From: Paludibacteraceae bacterium
GTDB taxonomy: Bacteria; Bacteroidota; Bacteroidia; Bacteroidales; Paludibacteraceae
Assembly (NCBI GenBank): GCA_017555595.1
Contig: JAFZGC010000138.1
Span: forward strand, 1-36,176
Length of the DNA stretch: 36,176 nucleotides
Reading direction: 5' to 3'
Made by a program: the position numbers and the translations under genes
Notes under the pieces: model-generated
Told to the model about the DNA's origin: nothing
Databases searched by the model: none
What the model saw: the letters and a program-made list of their open reading frames with translations, nothing else
In this document: positions 24,402-31,622 of the stretch, one piece after another
Layout: each line of letters starts with the position of its first letter
How positions within the stretch are numbered: the first letter of the stretch is position 1

Positions 24402-26219
24402 TTATTGTTTGTTATCTACTATATTTTCGCACTCACATACTTCTGCTGTGAGTGCACGGTTGTCTATTTTGGTTACATTGACGGTGTTCACACTGCCGAT
24501 GTTACGCAGTTGCATACACATCTTTCCCAACATAGTCGTGTCAAAGAGCATGAGTTCTATCTCGCATGTGAAATGGTTGCCGTCTGAGGTGACATGCAGG
24601 TCGCTGATATTGGTTTTATACTCCTCGCTCATGACCTTCATAATACGCATTAGGACGCCAAACGTATCTGTACCTTTGATGTATAGTGAGACAGGTTTCG
24701 CCACTGTATTCTTGGCTGTTTGCAGCGTGTGTTCCTGTTTGCGGAAATACTTTTTAAGGCAGTCTTTGGCTTTGGCTGTAACTGCAATCTCCAGCCACTC
24801 AGGCTCGGGCTTCTGCTTACTGGAGGTGAGGATCTCTATTTGGTCGCCACTCTGCAGGATATAGTCAATGGTGCGAGTGGTGCGATTGACGTTAGCGCCG
24901 ATGCAATGTTCGCCTAACTCGGTATGCAGCAGGAAGGCGAAGTCAAGTACAGTAGCACCTTGTGCGAGTGTGCGAATATCTCCACGTGGCGTGAAAACAA
25001 AGACCTCGTGTCGATAGAGATTGAGTTTGAAAGTGTCCAAGAACGCGATAGCATCGGGATCGGGATTAGCCAATACATCTTTGATTTCGCGTAGCCATTT
25101 ATCCAGCTCGTTTTCGCTCTCTCCGCCCGCTTTGTAGCGCCAATGTGCCGCCAGTCCGTGTTCTGCTAACTCGTGCATGCGATTGGTGCGAATTTGTACC
25201 TCTATCCACTGCCCGTGTTGCCCCATCACGGTCACGTGTAGTGCTTCGTAACCATTGGCTTTGGGGGTAGAAATCCAGTCACGAATACGTTCGGGGTGTG
25301 GACGATAAATCTCGGTAATGGCGGAGTAAATCATCCAGCACTGGTCTTTCTCAGAGAACTGCGAGTTCGGTTCGAATACGATACGTGCAGCGAGTAGGTC
25401 ATATACTTGCTCAAAGGGGATACCTTTGGTAATCATCTTCTTGTAGATGGAATATACCGACTTGGTGCGAGCGTAGAGCTTGAACTCATACCCCATCATG
25501 GTGAGGTGTTTGCGTATGGGGGCTGCAAACTCCTCAAAGTTCTCCATTTGAGCGTCTTTGTTTGCCTGCAACTTGGCTTCAATCTCTCGGTACAACTCCG
25601 GGTGCTCGTATTTGAAACTCAGGTTCTCCAACTCAGTCTTAATCGGGAAGAGACCAAGCCGATGAGCCATGGGTGCATAAATGTATTGGGTCTCAATGGC
25701 AATCTTTCGTTGTTTCTCGGGGCGTTGAGCTGATAGTGTACGCATGTTATGAAGCCTATCAGCCAACTTGATCAACATCACACGGATATCATCCGACATG
25801 GTTAACAGCAATTTGCGTACATTTTCCGCTTGCTTTACTGCTTGATCTACAAAAACGCCTCCAGAAATCTTGGTCAAACCTACAACGATACTCGCAATCT
25901 TAGGACCAAATTGATGCTCTATATCCTCCGCAGTGTATTCAGTATCTTCTACAACATCATGTAGTAGGGCTGCGCAAATACTCGTACTACCCAAACCAAT
26001 CTCCTTAACCACGATGCGAGCTACGGACAATGGGTGCATAATGTATGGCTCACCAGACAATCGACGCACTCCTCCATGTGCTTGTTTAGCAAGGTGGTAA
26101 GCGCGAGTGATAATCTCCACCTTTTGGCGGTGACTTGTATGAGCGTAATCCGACAGCAATGCTTGAAACTCACTCTCTATCAAAAGATCTTCTTCCGGTG
26201 TAAAATCACTGACTACCAT
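24402..26219 (-). CDS. RelA/SpoT homologue ((p)ppGpp synthetase/hydrolase), shortened regulatory half
   Basis: The enzyme makes and hydrolyses the alarmones ppGpp and pppGpp. The N-terminal half is complete. HD hydrolase: H48, H62, the HD pair H87-D88 followed by VVEDT, and KLADRLHNMRT. Synthetase: RTKSVYSIYKKM from 251, DLLAARIVF with D274, PKANGYEALH with Y324, EVQIRT with E340. A TGS domain runs from about 403 to 465 (HEVFVFTPRGDI). After WLEIAVTAKAKDCLKKYFRKQE (475-496) the sequence passes almost directly into the ACT domain (510-583). The helical and zinc-finger/RIS domains of long Rel proteins (usually 700-740 residues) are missing, giving 605. No frameshift is apparent. It has its own promoter and heads an operon with DUF1573, meaB and dnaB. 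Confidence 0.93.
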   Translation of the reverse strand: MVVSDFTPEEDLLIESEFQALLSDYAHTSHRQKVEIITRAYHLAKQAHGGVRRLSGEPYIMHPLSVARIVVKEIGLGSTSICAALLHDVVEDTEYTAEDIEHQFGPKIASIVVGLTKISGGVFVDQAVKQAENVRKLLLTMSDDIRVMLIKLADRLHNMRTLSAQRPEKQRKIAIETQYIYAPMAHRLGLFPIKTELENLSFKYEHPELYREIEAKLQANKDAQMENFEEFAAPIRKHLTMMGYEFKLYARTKSVYSIYKKMITKGIPFEQVYDLLAARIVFEPNSQFSEKDQCWMIYSAITEIYRPHPERIRDWISTPKANGYEALHVTVMGQHGQWIEVQIRTNRMHELAEHGLAAHWRYKAGGESENELDKWLREIKDVLANPDPDAIAFLDTFKLNLYRHEVFVFTPRGDIRTLAQGATVLDFAFLLHTELGEHCIGANVNRTTRTIDYILQSGDQIEILTSSKQKPEPEWLEIAVTAKAKDCLKKYFRKQEHTLQTAKNTVAKPVSLYIKGTDTFGVLMRIMKVMSEEYKTNISDLHVTSDGNHFTCEIELMLFDTTMLGKMCMQLRNIGSVNTVNVTKIDNRALTAEVCECENIVDNKQ

Positions 26220-26261
26220 AGTAATTTGTTATTAAGGCGCATAGTAACGCAATTTGACCTG

Positions 26262-26292
26262 CAAAGGTACAACATTTTTTACATATTTGCAA
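26262..26292 (-). promoter_or_regulatory. Promoter of the RelA/SpoT operon
   Basis: Minus strand TTG at 26292-26290, a 20-base spacer and TACCTTTG at 26269-26262. The leader before the ATG at 26219 is about 37 bases. It diverges from the steroid-reductase operon promoter, with 90 AT-rich bases between their -33 boxes in which I see no operator-like repeat. Confidence 0.87.
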
Positions 26293-26382
26293 ATGTTATA
26301 TCCTGATTTTTCTAATTCTGATGTTAAATACAACAAAAATGGAAAATAAAATGCTGAAAATAATAACATATTTTATGATTTG

Positions 26383-26414
26383 TTTGGTAGTTTCAGAAAA
26401 TATTAGTACCTTTG
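26383..26414 (+). promoter_or_regulatory. Promoter of the steroid-reductase operon
   Basis: TTTG at 26383-26386, a 20-base spacer and TACCTTTG at 26407-26414, full consensus. The leader is about 28 bases. No regulator gene is adjacent. Confidence 0.88.
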
Positions 26415-26448
26415 CGGACTGATTGTGTATTATTAGATAGCAAAGCTT

Positions 26449-27249
26449 ATGGAAATATCTACTCTTGATTCATTTTATAACTTCTTATTTATCCTTAGTC
26501 TTGTTGGCTTGGTAATTTTTGTGGCATTGTACTTTGTGGATGCTGGTTATGGCAAGATGCGTACCGAGAAGTGGGGACCAGCTATTAATAATAAGGTGGG
26601 GTGGTGTCTAATGGAGATGCCAGTGTTTTTTGTAATGCTATATTTGTGGGCAAAGTCTGATGTGAAATTTCAGTTGCCTTATTTGGTGTTTTTCTTGATA
26701 TTCCAATTCCACTATTTTCAGCGGTCATTTATCTTCCCATTTCTTCTCAAGGGAAATAGTAAAATGCCTCTTGCGATAATGGGTATGTCAGTGATATGGA
26801 ATCTGTTAAATGGTTATATACAAGGCTATTGGCTTTTCCATCTCGCGCCTCATTGTATAAAAGAAGGTATTATTCCTAATATCTATTCAGTAGATTGGCT
26901 TGCCGATTGGCGTTTCATACTTGGTGTGACTATATTCTTCCTTGGTTGGATCATCAATATGCACTCTGACCATGTGATTCGTCACCTGCGTAAGCCGGGC
27001 GATACCAATCACTATCTGCCTAAAAAAGGTATGTATAAATTTGTCACCAGCGCCAATTATCTAGGTGAGATCACTGAGTGGCTTGGCTTTTCTATTCTGA
27101 CATGGTCATGGGCAGGATTGAGCTTCTTCTGGTTCTCTTGCTGTAACCTCGTTCCTCGTGCGAACTCCATCTATCATCGTTATGAGAAAGAATTTGCCAG
27201 TGAATTCGACAAAAAGAAACTCAAACGCATAATACCGTTTATATATTAA
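26449..27249 (+). CDS. Steroid 5-alpha-reductase family protein (3-oxo-5-alpha-steroid 4-dehydrogenase)
   Basis: An integral membrane NADPH-dependent reductase of 266 residues with about seven hydrophobic segments. It matches animal SRD5A enzymes at the key sites. E56 in LMEMPVF aligns with SRD5A2 E57 (QELPAF) and Y89 in HYFQRSF with Y91, the pair that holds the 3-keto group. NADPH-site residues fit N170 and D174 (NMHSDHVIRHLRKPGD), N203 and E207 (SANYLGEITEW) and Y242 after PRA. Expected reaction: reduction of a delta4 double bond of 3-oxo steroids or bile acids to the 5-alpha (allo) product. It is first in a plus-strand run with a flavin reductase 47 bases downstream, then a short-chain dehydrogenase. 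Leucine codons are mostly TTG and CTT. The native substrate is inferred. Confidence 0.9.
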   Translation: MEISTLDSFYNFLFILSLVGLVIFVALYFVDAGYGKMRTEKWGPAINNKVGWCLMEMPVFFVMLYLWAKSDVKFQLPYLVFFLIFQFHYFQRSFIFPFLLKGNSKMPLAIMGMSVIWNLLNGYIQGYWLFHLAPHCIKEGIIPNIYSVDWLADWRFILGVTIFFLGWIINMHSDHVIRHLRKPGDTNHYLPKKGMYKFVTSANYLGEITEWLGFSILTWSWAGLSFFWFSCCNLVPRANSIYHRYEKEFASEFDKKKLKRIIPFIY

Positions 27250-27256
27250 TGATTTA

Positions 27257-27277
27257 GGAATCCAGATGTTGGACTCC
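27257..27277 (+). other. Small hairpin between the 5-alpha-reductase and flavin reductase genes
   Basis: GGAATCCA at 27257-27264 can pair with TGGACTCC at 27270-27277, with one mismatch and a 5-base loop. No uridine run follows, so it is more likely an mRNA stability or processing element than a terminator. Confidence 0.4.
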
Positions 27278-27296
27278 CAATAACCGAAATACAATA

Positions 27297-28538
27297 ATGA
27301 GTAACCTTCTCTTCACCGAGCATAAACTCGGTCCTATCACTTTGCGTAACCGCGCTATCCGTAGTGCCGCTTTTGAGAACATGGCATACGGCAATAAACC
27401 AAGTCAAGATCTCTATAACTATCATACAGCTGTAGCCCGTGGTGGTGCAGCTATGACTACAGTAGCCTACTGCTCTGTGACACGCTCGGGTGTGTCCTTC
27501 GATGGCCAACTCTATATCCACGATGAGATCAAAGAGGATCTAAAGAAACTTACCGACGGTATTCATGCTGAAGGAGCAAAGGCTAGTATTCAGCTTGGTC
27601 ACTGCGGTAATATGACCCACTTCTATACCTGCGATTGTTTGCCAGTAGGTGCAAGCACAGGTTTCAACCTCTATTCGCCAACCCTCCACCGAGCGCTCAA
27701 GAAAGACGAAATCAAGGAGATCGTTAAGGCTTTCGGTCACGCTGTGGACTTCTGCCGCGAGTGTGGCTTTGACTGCGTAGAGATTCACGCGGGTCACGGC
27801 TATCTCATCTCGCAATTCCTTTCTCCATACACCAACCGCCGTCGCGATGAGTACGGAGGTTCGCTCGAGAACCGTATGCGCTTCATGAACGAGGTGATGG
27901 CTGAGGTTATGGAGCACGCAGGCGACGATATGGCTGTGGTGGTGAAGACTAATATGTACGACGGATTCAAGTCTGGTCTCAAAGTTGAGGAGTGCATCCG
28001 CATCGCCCAAGAGATCGAGAAACACGGTGTTCACGCGCTCGTCCTCACCGCAGGCTTCGTGAGCAAAGCACCTTTCACCGTCATGGGTGGTGCCATGCCA
28101 ATCAAGACCCTCGCGCACTACATGAACCCTTGGTCTTTCTGGTGGCTGCGCCTTGCATTGCGCTTCGTAGGTCATTTGATGATCCCTACTGTGCCATTCA
28201 AAGAGCTCTTCTTCCTCGATACAGCAAAACAATTCCGCAAGGCACTCAAGATGCCGCTTATCTATGTAGGTGGTGTCATGGGACGCGAGAATGCAGAGAC
28301 CGCCCTCGCAGAAGGCTTTGATTTTGTGCAGATTGGACACGCGTTGGTGCGCGATACTGACTTCGTGAATAAGATGCGCGAGGAGCAATATCACTCCGAG
28401 TGCAAACGCTCTAACTACTGCGTAGCGCGTATGTACACCATTGATATGAAGTGCCATGAGTGTGCTACCGACGTGCCTAAGTACCTCAAGAAAGAGGCAA
28501 AGAAATACGAACAAATGTGGTATCCTAATTCTAAATAA
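27297..28538 (+). CDS. Old Yellow Enzyme-type NADH:flavin oxidoreductase (probable steroid/bile-acid enone 5-beta-reductase)
   Basis: A single-domain TIM barrel of 413 residues binding FMN. Signatures: LRNRAIRSAAFENMA at the N-terminus, SIQLGHCG near 98, IHAGHGYLISQFLSPYTNRR at 163-182 with DEYGGSLENR, and the phosphate-binding YVGGVMGRENAETAL near 323. It lacks the C-terminal FAD/NADH domain of BaiCD- and 2,4-dienoyl-CoA reductase-type proteins. An iron-sulfur-like cluster of residues is C369, S372, C375 and C386 (plus C389); relatives as I recall them have cysteine at position 372. In the reported Bacteroidales bile-acid clusters an enzyme of this family is the 5-beta-reductase acting on 3-oxo-delta4 substrates, which fits the gene before it. 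Leucine codons are often CTC, unlike neighbouring genes. Function is inferred from family and context. Confidence 0.85.
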   Translation: MSNLLFTEHKLGPITLRNRAIRSAAFENMAYGNKPSQDLYNYHTAVARGGAAMTTVAYCSVTRSGVSFDGQLYIHDEIKEDLKKLTDGIHAEGAKASIQLGHCGNMTHFYTCDCLPVGASTGFNLYSPTLHRALKKDEIKEIVKAFGHAVDFCRECGFDCVEIHAGHGYLISQFLSPYTNRRRDEYGGSLENRMRFMNEVMAEVMEHAGDDMAVVVKTNMYDGFKSGLKVEECIRIAQEIEKHGVHALVLTAGFVSKAPFTVMGGAMPIKTLAHYMNPWSFWWLRLALRFVGHLMIPTVPFKELFFLDTAKQFRKALKMPLIYVGGVMGRENAETALAEGFDFVQIGHALVRDTDFVNKMREEQYHSECKRSNYCVARMYTIDMKCHECATDVPKYLKKEAKKYEQMWYPNSK

Positions 28539-28546
28539 TTACTTGT

Positions 28547-28592
28547 TCCTTCCTTGTTAATTTCGAGACAAACACGGCAACGACAGGAAGGA
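28547..28592 (+). other. Intercistronic inverted repeat before the dehydrogenase gene
   Basis: TCCTTCCTTGT at 28547-28557 pairs with ACAGGAAGGA at 28583-28592 with one bulged base, in the 87-base gap between the flavin reductase and the dehydrogenase. Pairing continues weakly outward (AATTACTTG against TAAGGAATT). There is no following uridine run. Confidence 0.45.
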
Positions 28593-28625
28593 TTACTAAG
28601 GAATTATAAAGACAACTTCGAAACT

Positions 28626-29453
28626 ATGTTAGCATTAGTAACTGGCGCATCATCGGGTATTGGCCTGCAATATGCCACCCAACTCGCGCGCGATTATCAT
28701 ACTGATCTTCTGTTGGTTAGCAACCAAGAGGAGGAACAAAAGCAGGTAGCTGCTGACTTGGCAGCTAAGTATGGCGTAAAGACTATTCCGCTCTATGCAG
28801 ATCTCTCCAAGCAAGACGCAGCAGAGCAACTGCTTCAATACTGCAAGGACAATAACCTCGTGGTGGATATCCTCATCAACAATGCAGGTGTATTCTTCTT
28901 CAATCCTTATTGCGAGACCAGCATGAAGCGCATTGATCTTATGCTCAACTTGCACATGATTACAGTGGCGAAGCTCACTCGTCTTTTTGGCGAGGAGATG
29001 ATCAACCGCCAACTCACTGAGGAGGAGAAAGCGCAAAAACTTTGTGGCAAACCACGCCAAAAAGGCTATATCCTCAATATGTCGTCCATGTCTGCTTGGA
29101 TGGCAATGCCAGGTATTCAAACCTACAATGCCACTAAGGCATTTATCTATAATTTCTCCAAGTCTCTCTGGTATGAGCTCAAATCTAAGGGCGTGAATAT
29201 CACCGTAATGACTCCAGGAGCAGTAGATACCGAACTCTTTGGCTTAGCGCCTCACTTGCGCCGTTTGGCGGTGAACTTGACCGTGGCTATTCCACCAGAG
29301 AAACTAGTGAAACGTGCTCTCAAAAAGATGTTCCGTGGCAAAAAAGCCGACATGCCAGGTGTGATCAATTATCTTTGTACTCCATTGCTCAAACACACCC
29401 CAGACTGGCTCGTATTCCTCGCCATGCGCTTCATTGGCAAGTATCAGAAATAA
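28626..29453 (+). CDS. Short-chain dehydrogenase/reductase (probable hydroxysteroid dehydrogenase)
   Basis: A 275-residue classical SDR from the ATG at 28626. The cofactor motif TGASSGIG is at 6-13, NNAG at 85-88, and the catalytic residues are S154, Y167 and K171 (YNATK) with [10 protein letters not shown] after them. Aspartate or asparagine choice near residue 33 (SNQEEEQ) does not clearly tell NADH from NADPH. The frame is open upstream to 28554, but that region contains the intercistronic hairpin. By position behind the 5-alpha- and 5-beta-type reductases it is the best candidate for the 3-beta-hydroxysteroid dehydrogenase that reduces the 3-oxo group (for example to isoallolithocholate). 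SDR specificity cannot be read from sequence alone, so a fatty-acyl or other alcohol substrate is possible. Confidence 0.85.
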   Translation: MLALVTGASSGIGLQYATQLARDYHTDLLLVSNQEEEQKQVAADLAAKYGVKTIPLYADLSKQDAAEQLLQYCKDNNLVVDILINNAGVFFFNPYCETSMKRIDLMLNLHMITVAKLTRLFGEEMINRQLTEEEKAQKLCGKPRQKGYILNMSSMSAWMAMPGIQTYNATKAFIYNFSKSLWYELKSKGVNITVMTPGAVDTELFGLAPHLRRLAVNLTVAIPPEKLVKRALKKMFRGKKADMPGVINYLCTPLLKHTPDWLVFLAMRFIGKYQK

Positions 29454-29476
29454 TTCATAATTCAAAATTCATAATT
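29453..29476 (+). repeat. Dispersed AT-rich repeat, copy between the dehydrogenase and gmd
   Basis: An exact 24-base copy of the element at 14614-14637 (opposite strand), starting at the last base of the dehydrogenase stop codon. It fills most of the 32-base gap to gmd. Confidence 0.85.
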
Positions 29477-29485
29477 CAAGATTAT

Positions 29486-30589
29486 ATGAAAACCGCTCTT
29501 ATCACAGGTGTAACGGGTCAAGATGGCTCGTACTTGGCAGAATTTCTCTTAGACAAAGGCTATGATGTGCATGGCATCATCCGTCGTAGTTCAGTGGACT
29601 ATCGCGAGCGTATTGCGCATCTCGAGGGTAAAGAACATTTTCATTTGCACTATGGCGATATGTCTGACTCTATGGGGTTGATTCAGGTGATTGGCAAGGT
29701 TCGTCCAGATGAGATATACAACTTGGCAGCGCAAAGCCATGTACAGGTGTCGTTTGACTCGCCTGAGTTTACTGCCGATATTGATGCTACGGGCGTTTTG
29801 CGCGTATTGGAGGCAGTGCGTGCTTGTGGACTAGCAGATACATGCCGCATTTATCAAGCCTCTACTTCGGAGTTGTATGGCAAGGTGGAGGAGGTTCCTC
29901 AAAATGAGAACACCCCATTCCACCCATATTCACCTTATGCAGTAGCAAAACTCTATGGTTATTGGATTGTAAAGGAGTATCGCGAGGCATATAACATGTT
30001 CTGCTGCTCGGGTATCTTGTTCAATCACGAGTCAGAGCGCCGTGGTGAGACTTTTGTTACTCGTAAAATCACATTGGCAGCTGCTCGCATTGCACAGGGC
30101 AAACAAGATAAACTGTATTTGGGTAACTTGTCATCGCTCCGTGATTGGGGATATGCGAAGGACTATGTAGAGTGTATGTGGTTGATATTGCAACACGAAA
30201 CGCCAGAGGATTTTGTGATTGCTACAGGCGAGCAACACTCAGTGCGTGAGTTCTGTGATTTGGCATTCCGTGAGGTGGGCATTACTTTGGAGTTCCGTGG
30301 CGAGGACGCCGAAGAGAAGGGTGTGTGCGTTGCAGGTCCTGATCATTTGATAGGCAAGACTCTGATTGAGGTGTCGCCAGACTTCTACCGTCCAACGGAT
30401 GTGGTGAACTTGTGGGGTGATCCTACCAAGGCGAAGAAAGCATTGGGATGGAATCCATCGAAGACTACTTTTGAGGAGTTGGTTCGTTTGATGGTACGCC
30501 ATGATATGCAAAAGGTGGCTGCTGACCATGCTGCGGAGCAAGCACGCGTGAACCTCGCTGAATATCTCGAACGAGGAATAGTGAAGTAA
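29486..30589 (+). CDS. gmd: GDP-mannose 4,6-dehydratase
   Basis: It converts GDP-D-mannose to GDP-4-keto-6-deoxy-D-mannose, the first step to GDP-L-fucose. The 367 residues from ATG 29486 begin [20 protein letters not shown], the NADP-binding motif. Catalytic residues are T127, E129 (STSELYG), Y151 and K155 ([10 protein letters not shown]). The conserved [20 protein letters not shown] and [20 protein letters not shown] follow. An in-frame extension upstream would include the repeat and the end of the dehydrogenase and is rejected. It lies 2 bases before fcl. Confidence 0.96.
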   Translation: MKTALITGVTGQDGSYLAEFLLDKGYDVHGIIRRSSVDYRERIAHLEGKEHFHLHYGDMSDSMGLIQVIGKVRPDEIYNLAAQSHVQVSFDSPEFTADIDATGVLRVLEAVRACGLADTCRIYQASTSELYGKVEEVPQNENTPFHPYSPYAVAKLYGYWIVKEYREAYNMFCCSGILFNHESERRGETFVTRKITLAAARIAQGKQDKLYLGNLSSLRDWGYAKDYVECMWLILQHETPEDFVIATGEQHSVREFCDLAFREVGITLEFRGEDAEEKGVCVAGPDHLIGKTLIEVSPDFYRPTDVVNLWGDPTKAKKALGWNPSKTTFEELVRLMVRHDMQKVAADHAAEQARVNLAEYLERGIVK

Positions 30590-30591
30590 GT

Positions 30592-31533
30592 ATGGAAAAG
30601 ACTTCAAAAATTTATGTCGCAGGTCACCGTGGCATGGTGGGTAGTGCCATCGTGCGCGAGTTGGAGCGTCAGGGCTATACCAATATTATTACGCGTACGC
30701 ACGCACAATTGGATTTGTGCCGTCAGCAGGCGGTGGAAGACTTCTTTGCTGCGGAGCTGCCAGAGTATGTGTTTTTGGCTGCGGCTAAAGTAGGTGGTAT
30801 TATTGCTAACCAGTCGGCATTGGCAGATTTCATGTACGACAACATGATTATGGAGATGAATGTTATTCATGCAGCTTGGCAGAATAATTGCAAAAAACTC
30901 CTGTTCTTAGGATCGAGTTGTATCTATCCTCGTTTGGCACCTCAACCTATGAAAGAGAGTTGCTTGTTGACCAGCGAACTGGAGAAGACCAACGAGGCGT
31001 ATGCGTTGGCAAAGATTTCGGGCCTGAAGTACTGCGAGTATTTGAATCGCCAATACGGAACGGATTATATCTCAGTAATGCCAACCAATCTTTATGGTCC
31101 TAACGATAACTATCACCTTGAGCATTCACACGTATTGCCAGCATTGATTCGCCGCTTCCACGAAGCGAAGGAGAGTGGGGTAGATACTGTGACTTGTTGG
31201 GGTGATGGATCACCACTTCGTGAGTTCTTGTATGTGGACGATTTGGCTAACTTGTGTGTGTTCTTGATGAACAACTATTCGGGTAACGAGACTGTTAATG
31301 CAGGTTCGGGTAAAGAACTGACGATTAAGGCTTTGACTGAATTGGTGGCGAAAGTAGTAGGCTATAAAGGTCACATTGAGTGGGACACCACCCGCCCAAA
31401 TGGTACACCACGCAAATTACTGGATGTATCAAAGGCGAAGGCATTGGGCTGGACTTATCGCACCGAGTTGGAAGATGGTATTCGCATGGCATACGATGAC
31501 TTTTTGAATAACCCTATGCGAGCGGAGCGATAG
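30592..31533 (+). CDS. fcl: GDP-L-fucose synthase
   Basis: A bifunctional epimerase and reductase that turns GDP-4-keto-6-deoxymannose into GDP-L-fucose with NADPH. The 313 residues have YVAGHRGMVGSAI near the N-terminus, the GSSCIYP loop (S108/S109 and C110), and Y137 with K141 in NEAYALAKISG. The later VMPTNLYGPNDNYH and SPLREFLYVDDLA also fit. It follows gmd by 2 bases and ends the plus-strand run. GDP-fucose is used in Bacteroidales for capsule and glycoprotein fucosylation. A bidirectional terminator follows. Confidence 0.96.
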   Translation: MEKTSKIYVAGHRGMVGSAIVRELERQGYTNIITRTHAQLDLCRQQAVEDFFAAELPEYVFLAAAKVGGIIANQSALADFMYDNMIMEMNVIHAAWQNNCKKLLFLGSSCIYPRLAPQPMKESCLLTSELEKTNEAYALAKISGLKYCEYLNRQYGTDYISVMPTNLYGPNDNYHLEHSHVLPALIRRFHEAKESGVDTVTCWGDGSPLREFLYVDDLANLCVFLMNNYSGNETVNAGSGKELTIKALTELVAKVVGYKGHIEWDTTRPNGTPRKLLDVSKAKALGWTYRTELEDGIRMAYDDFLNNPMRAER

Positions 31534-31559
31534 ATTTAGTTTGTAATGGGCATCGAACA

Positions 31560-31609
31560 AACAAAAAAGCGGGAAGTGGTTGTAATCAATTACTTCCTGC
31601 TTTTTTGTT
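31560..31609. terminator. Bidirectional terminator between fcl and the PurF-like gene
   Basis: Eighteen bases at 31560-31577 pair with 31592-31609 (one G-T pair) around a 14-base loop. The ends are A6 and T6 tracts, so it can act on both strands. It sits between convergent stops at 31533 and 31623. Confidence 0.9.
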
Positions 31610-31622
31610 AAAGTTAATTCAT

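Noticed and set aside
24402..26219. Frameshift or deletion artefact in the RelA/SpoT gene
   Set aside because: The frame is continuous, the ACT domain is intact at the end, and no remnants of the missing domains appear in other frames nearby, so a natural short form is more likely, though read data would settle it.
26293..26382. Operator or riboswitch between the divergent RelA/SpoT and steroid operon promoters
   Set aside because: The stretch is AT-rich with no clear dyad symmetry or conserved RNA fold that I can see.
27540..28514. A 324-codon open frame antisense to the flavin reductase
   Set aside because: It mirrors a conserved gene with strong family motifs; the long open antisense frame follows from its codon bias and encodes no recognisable domain.
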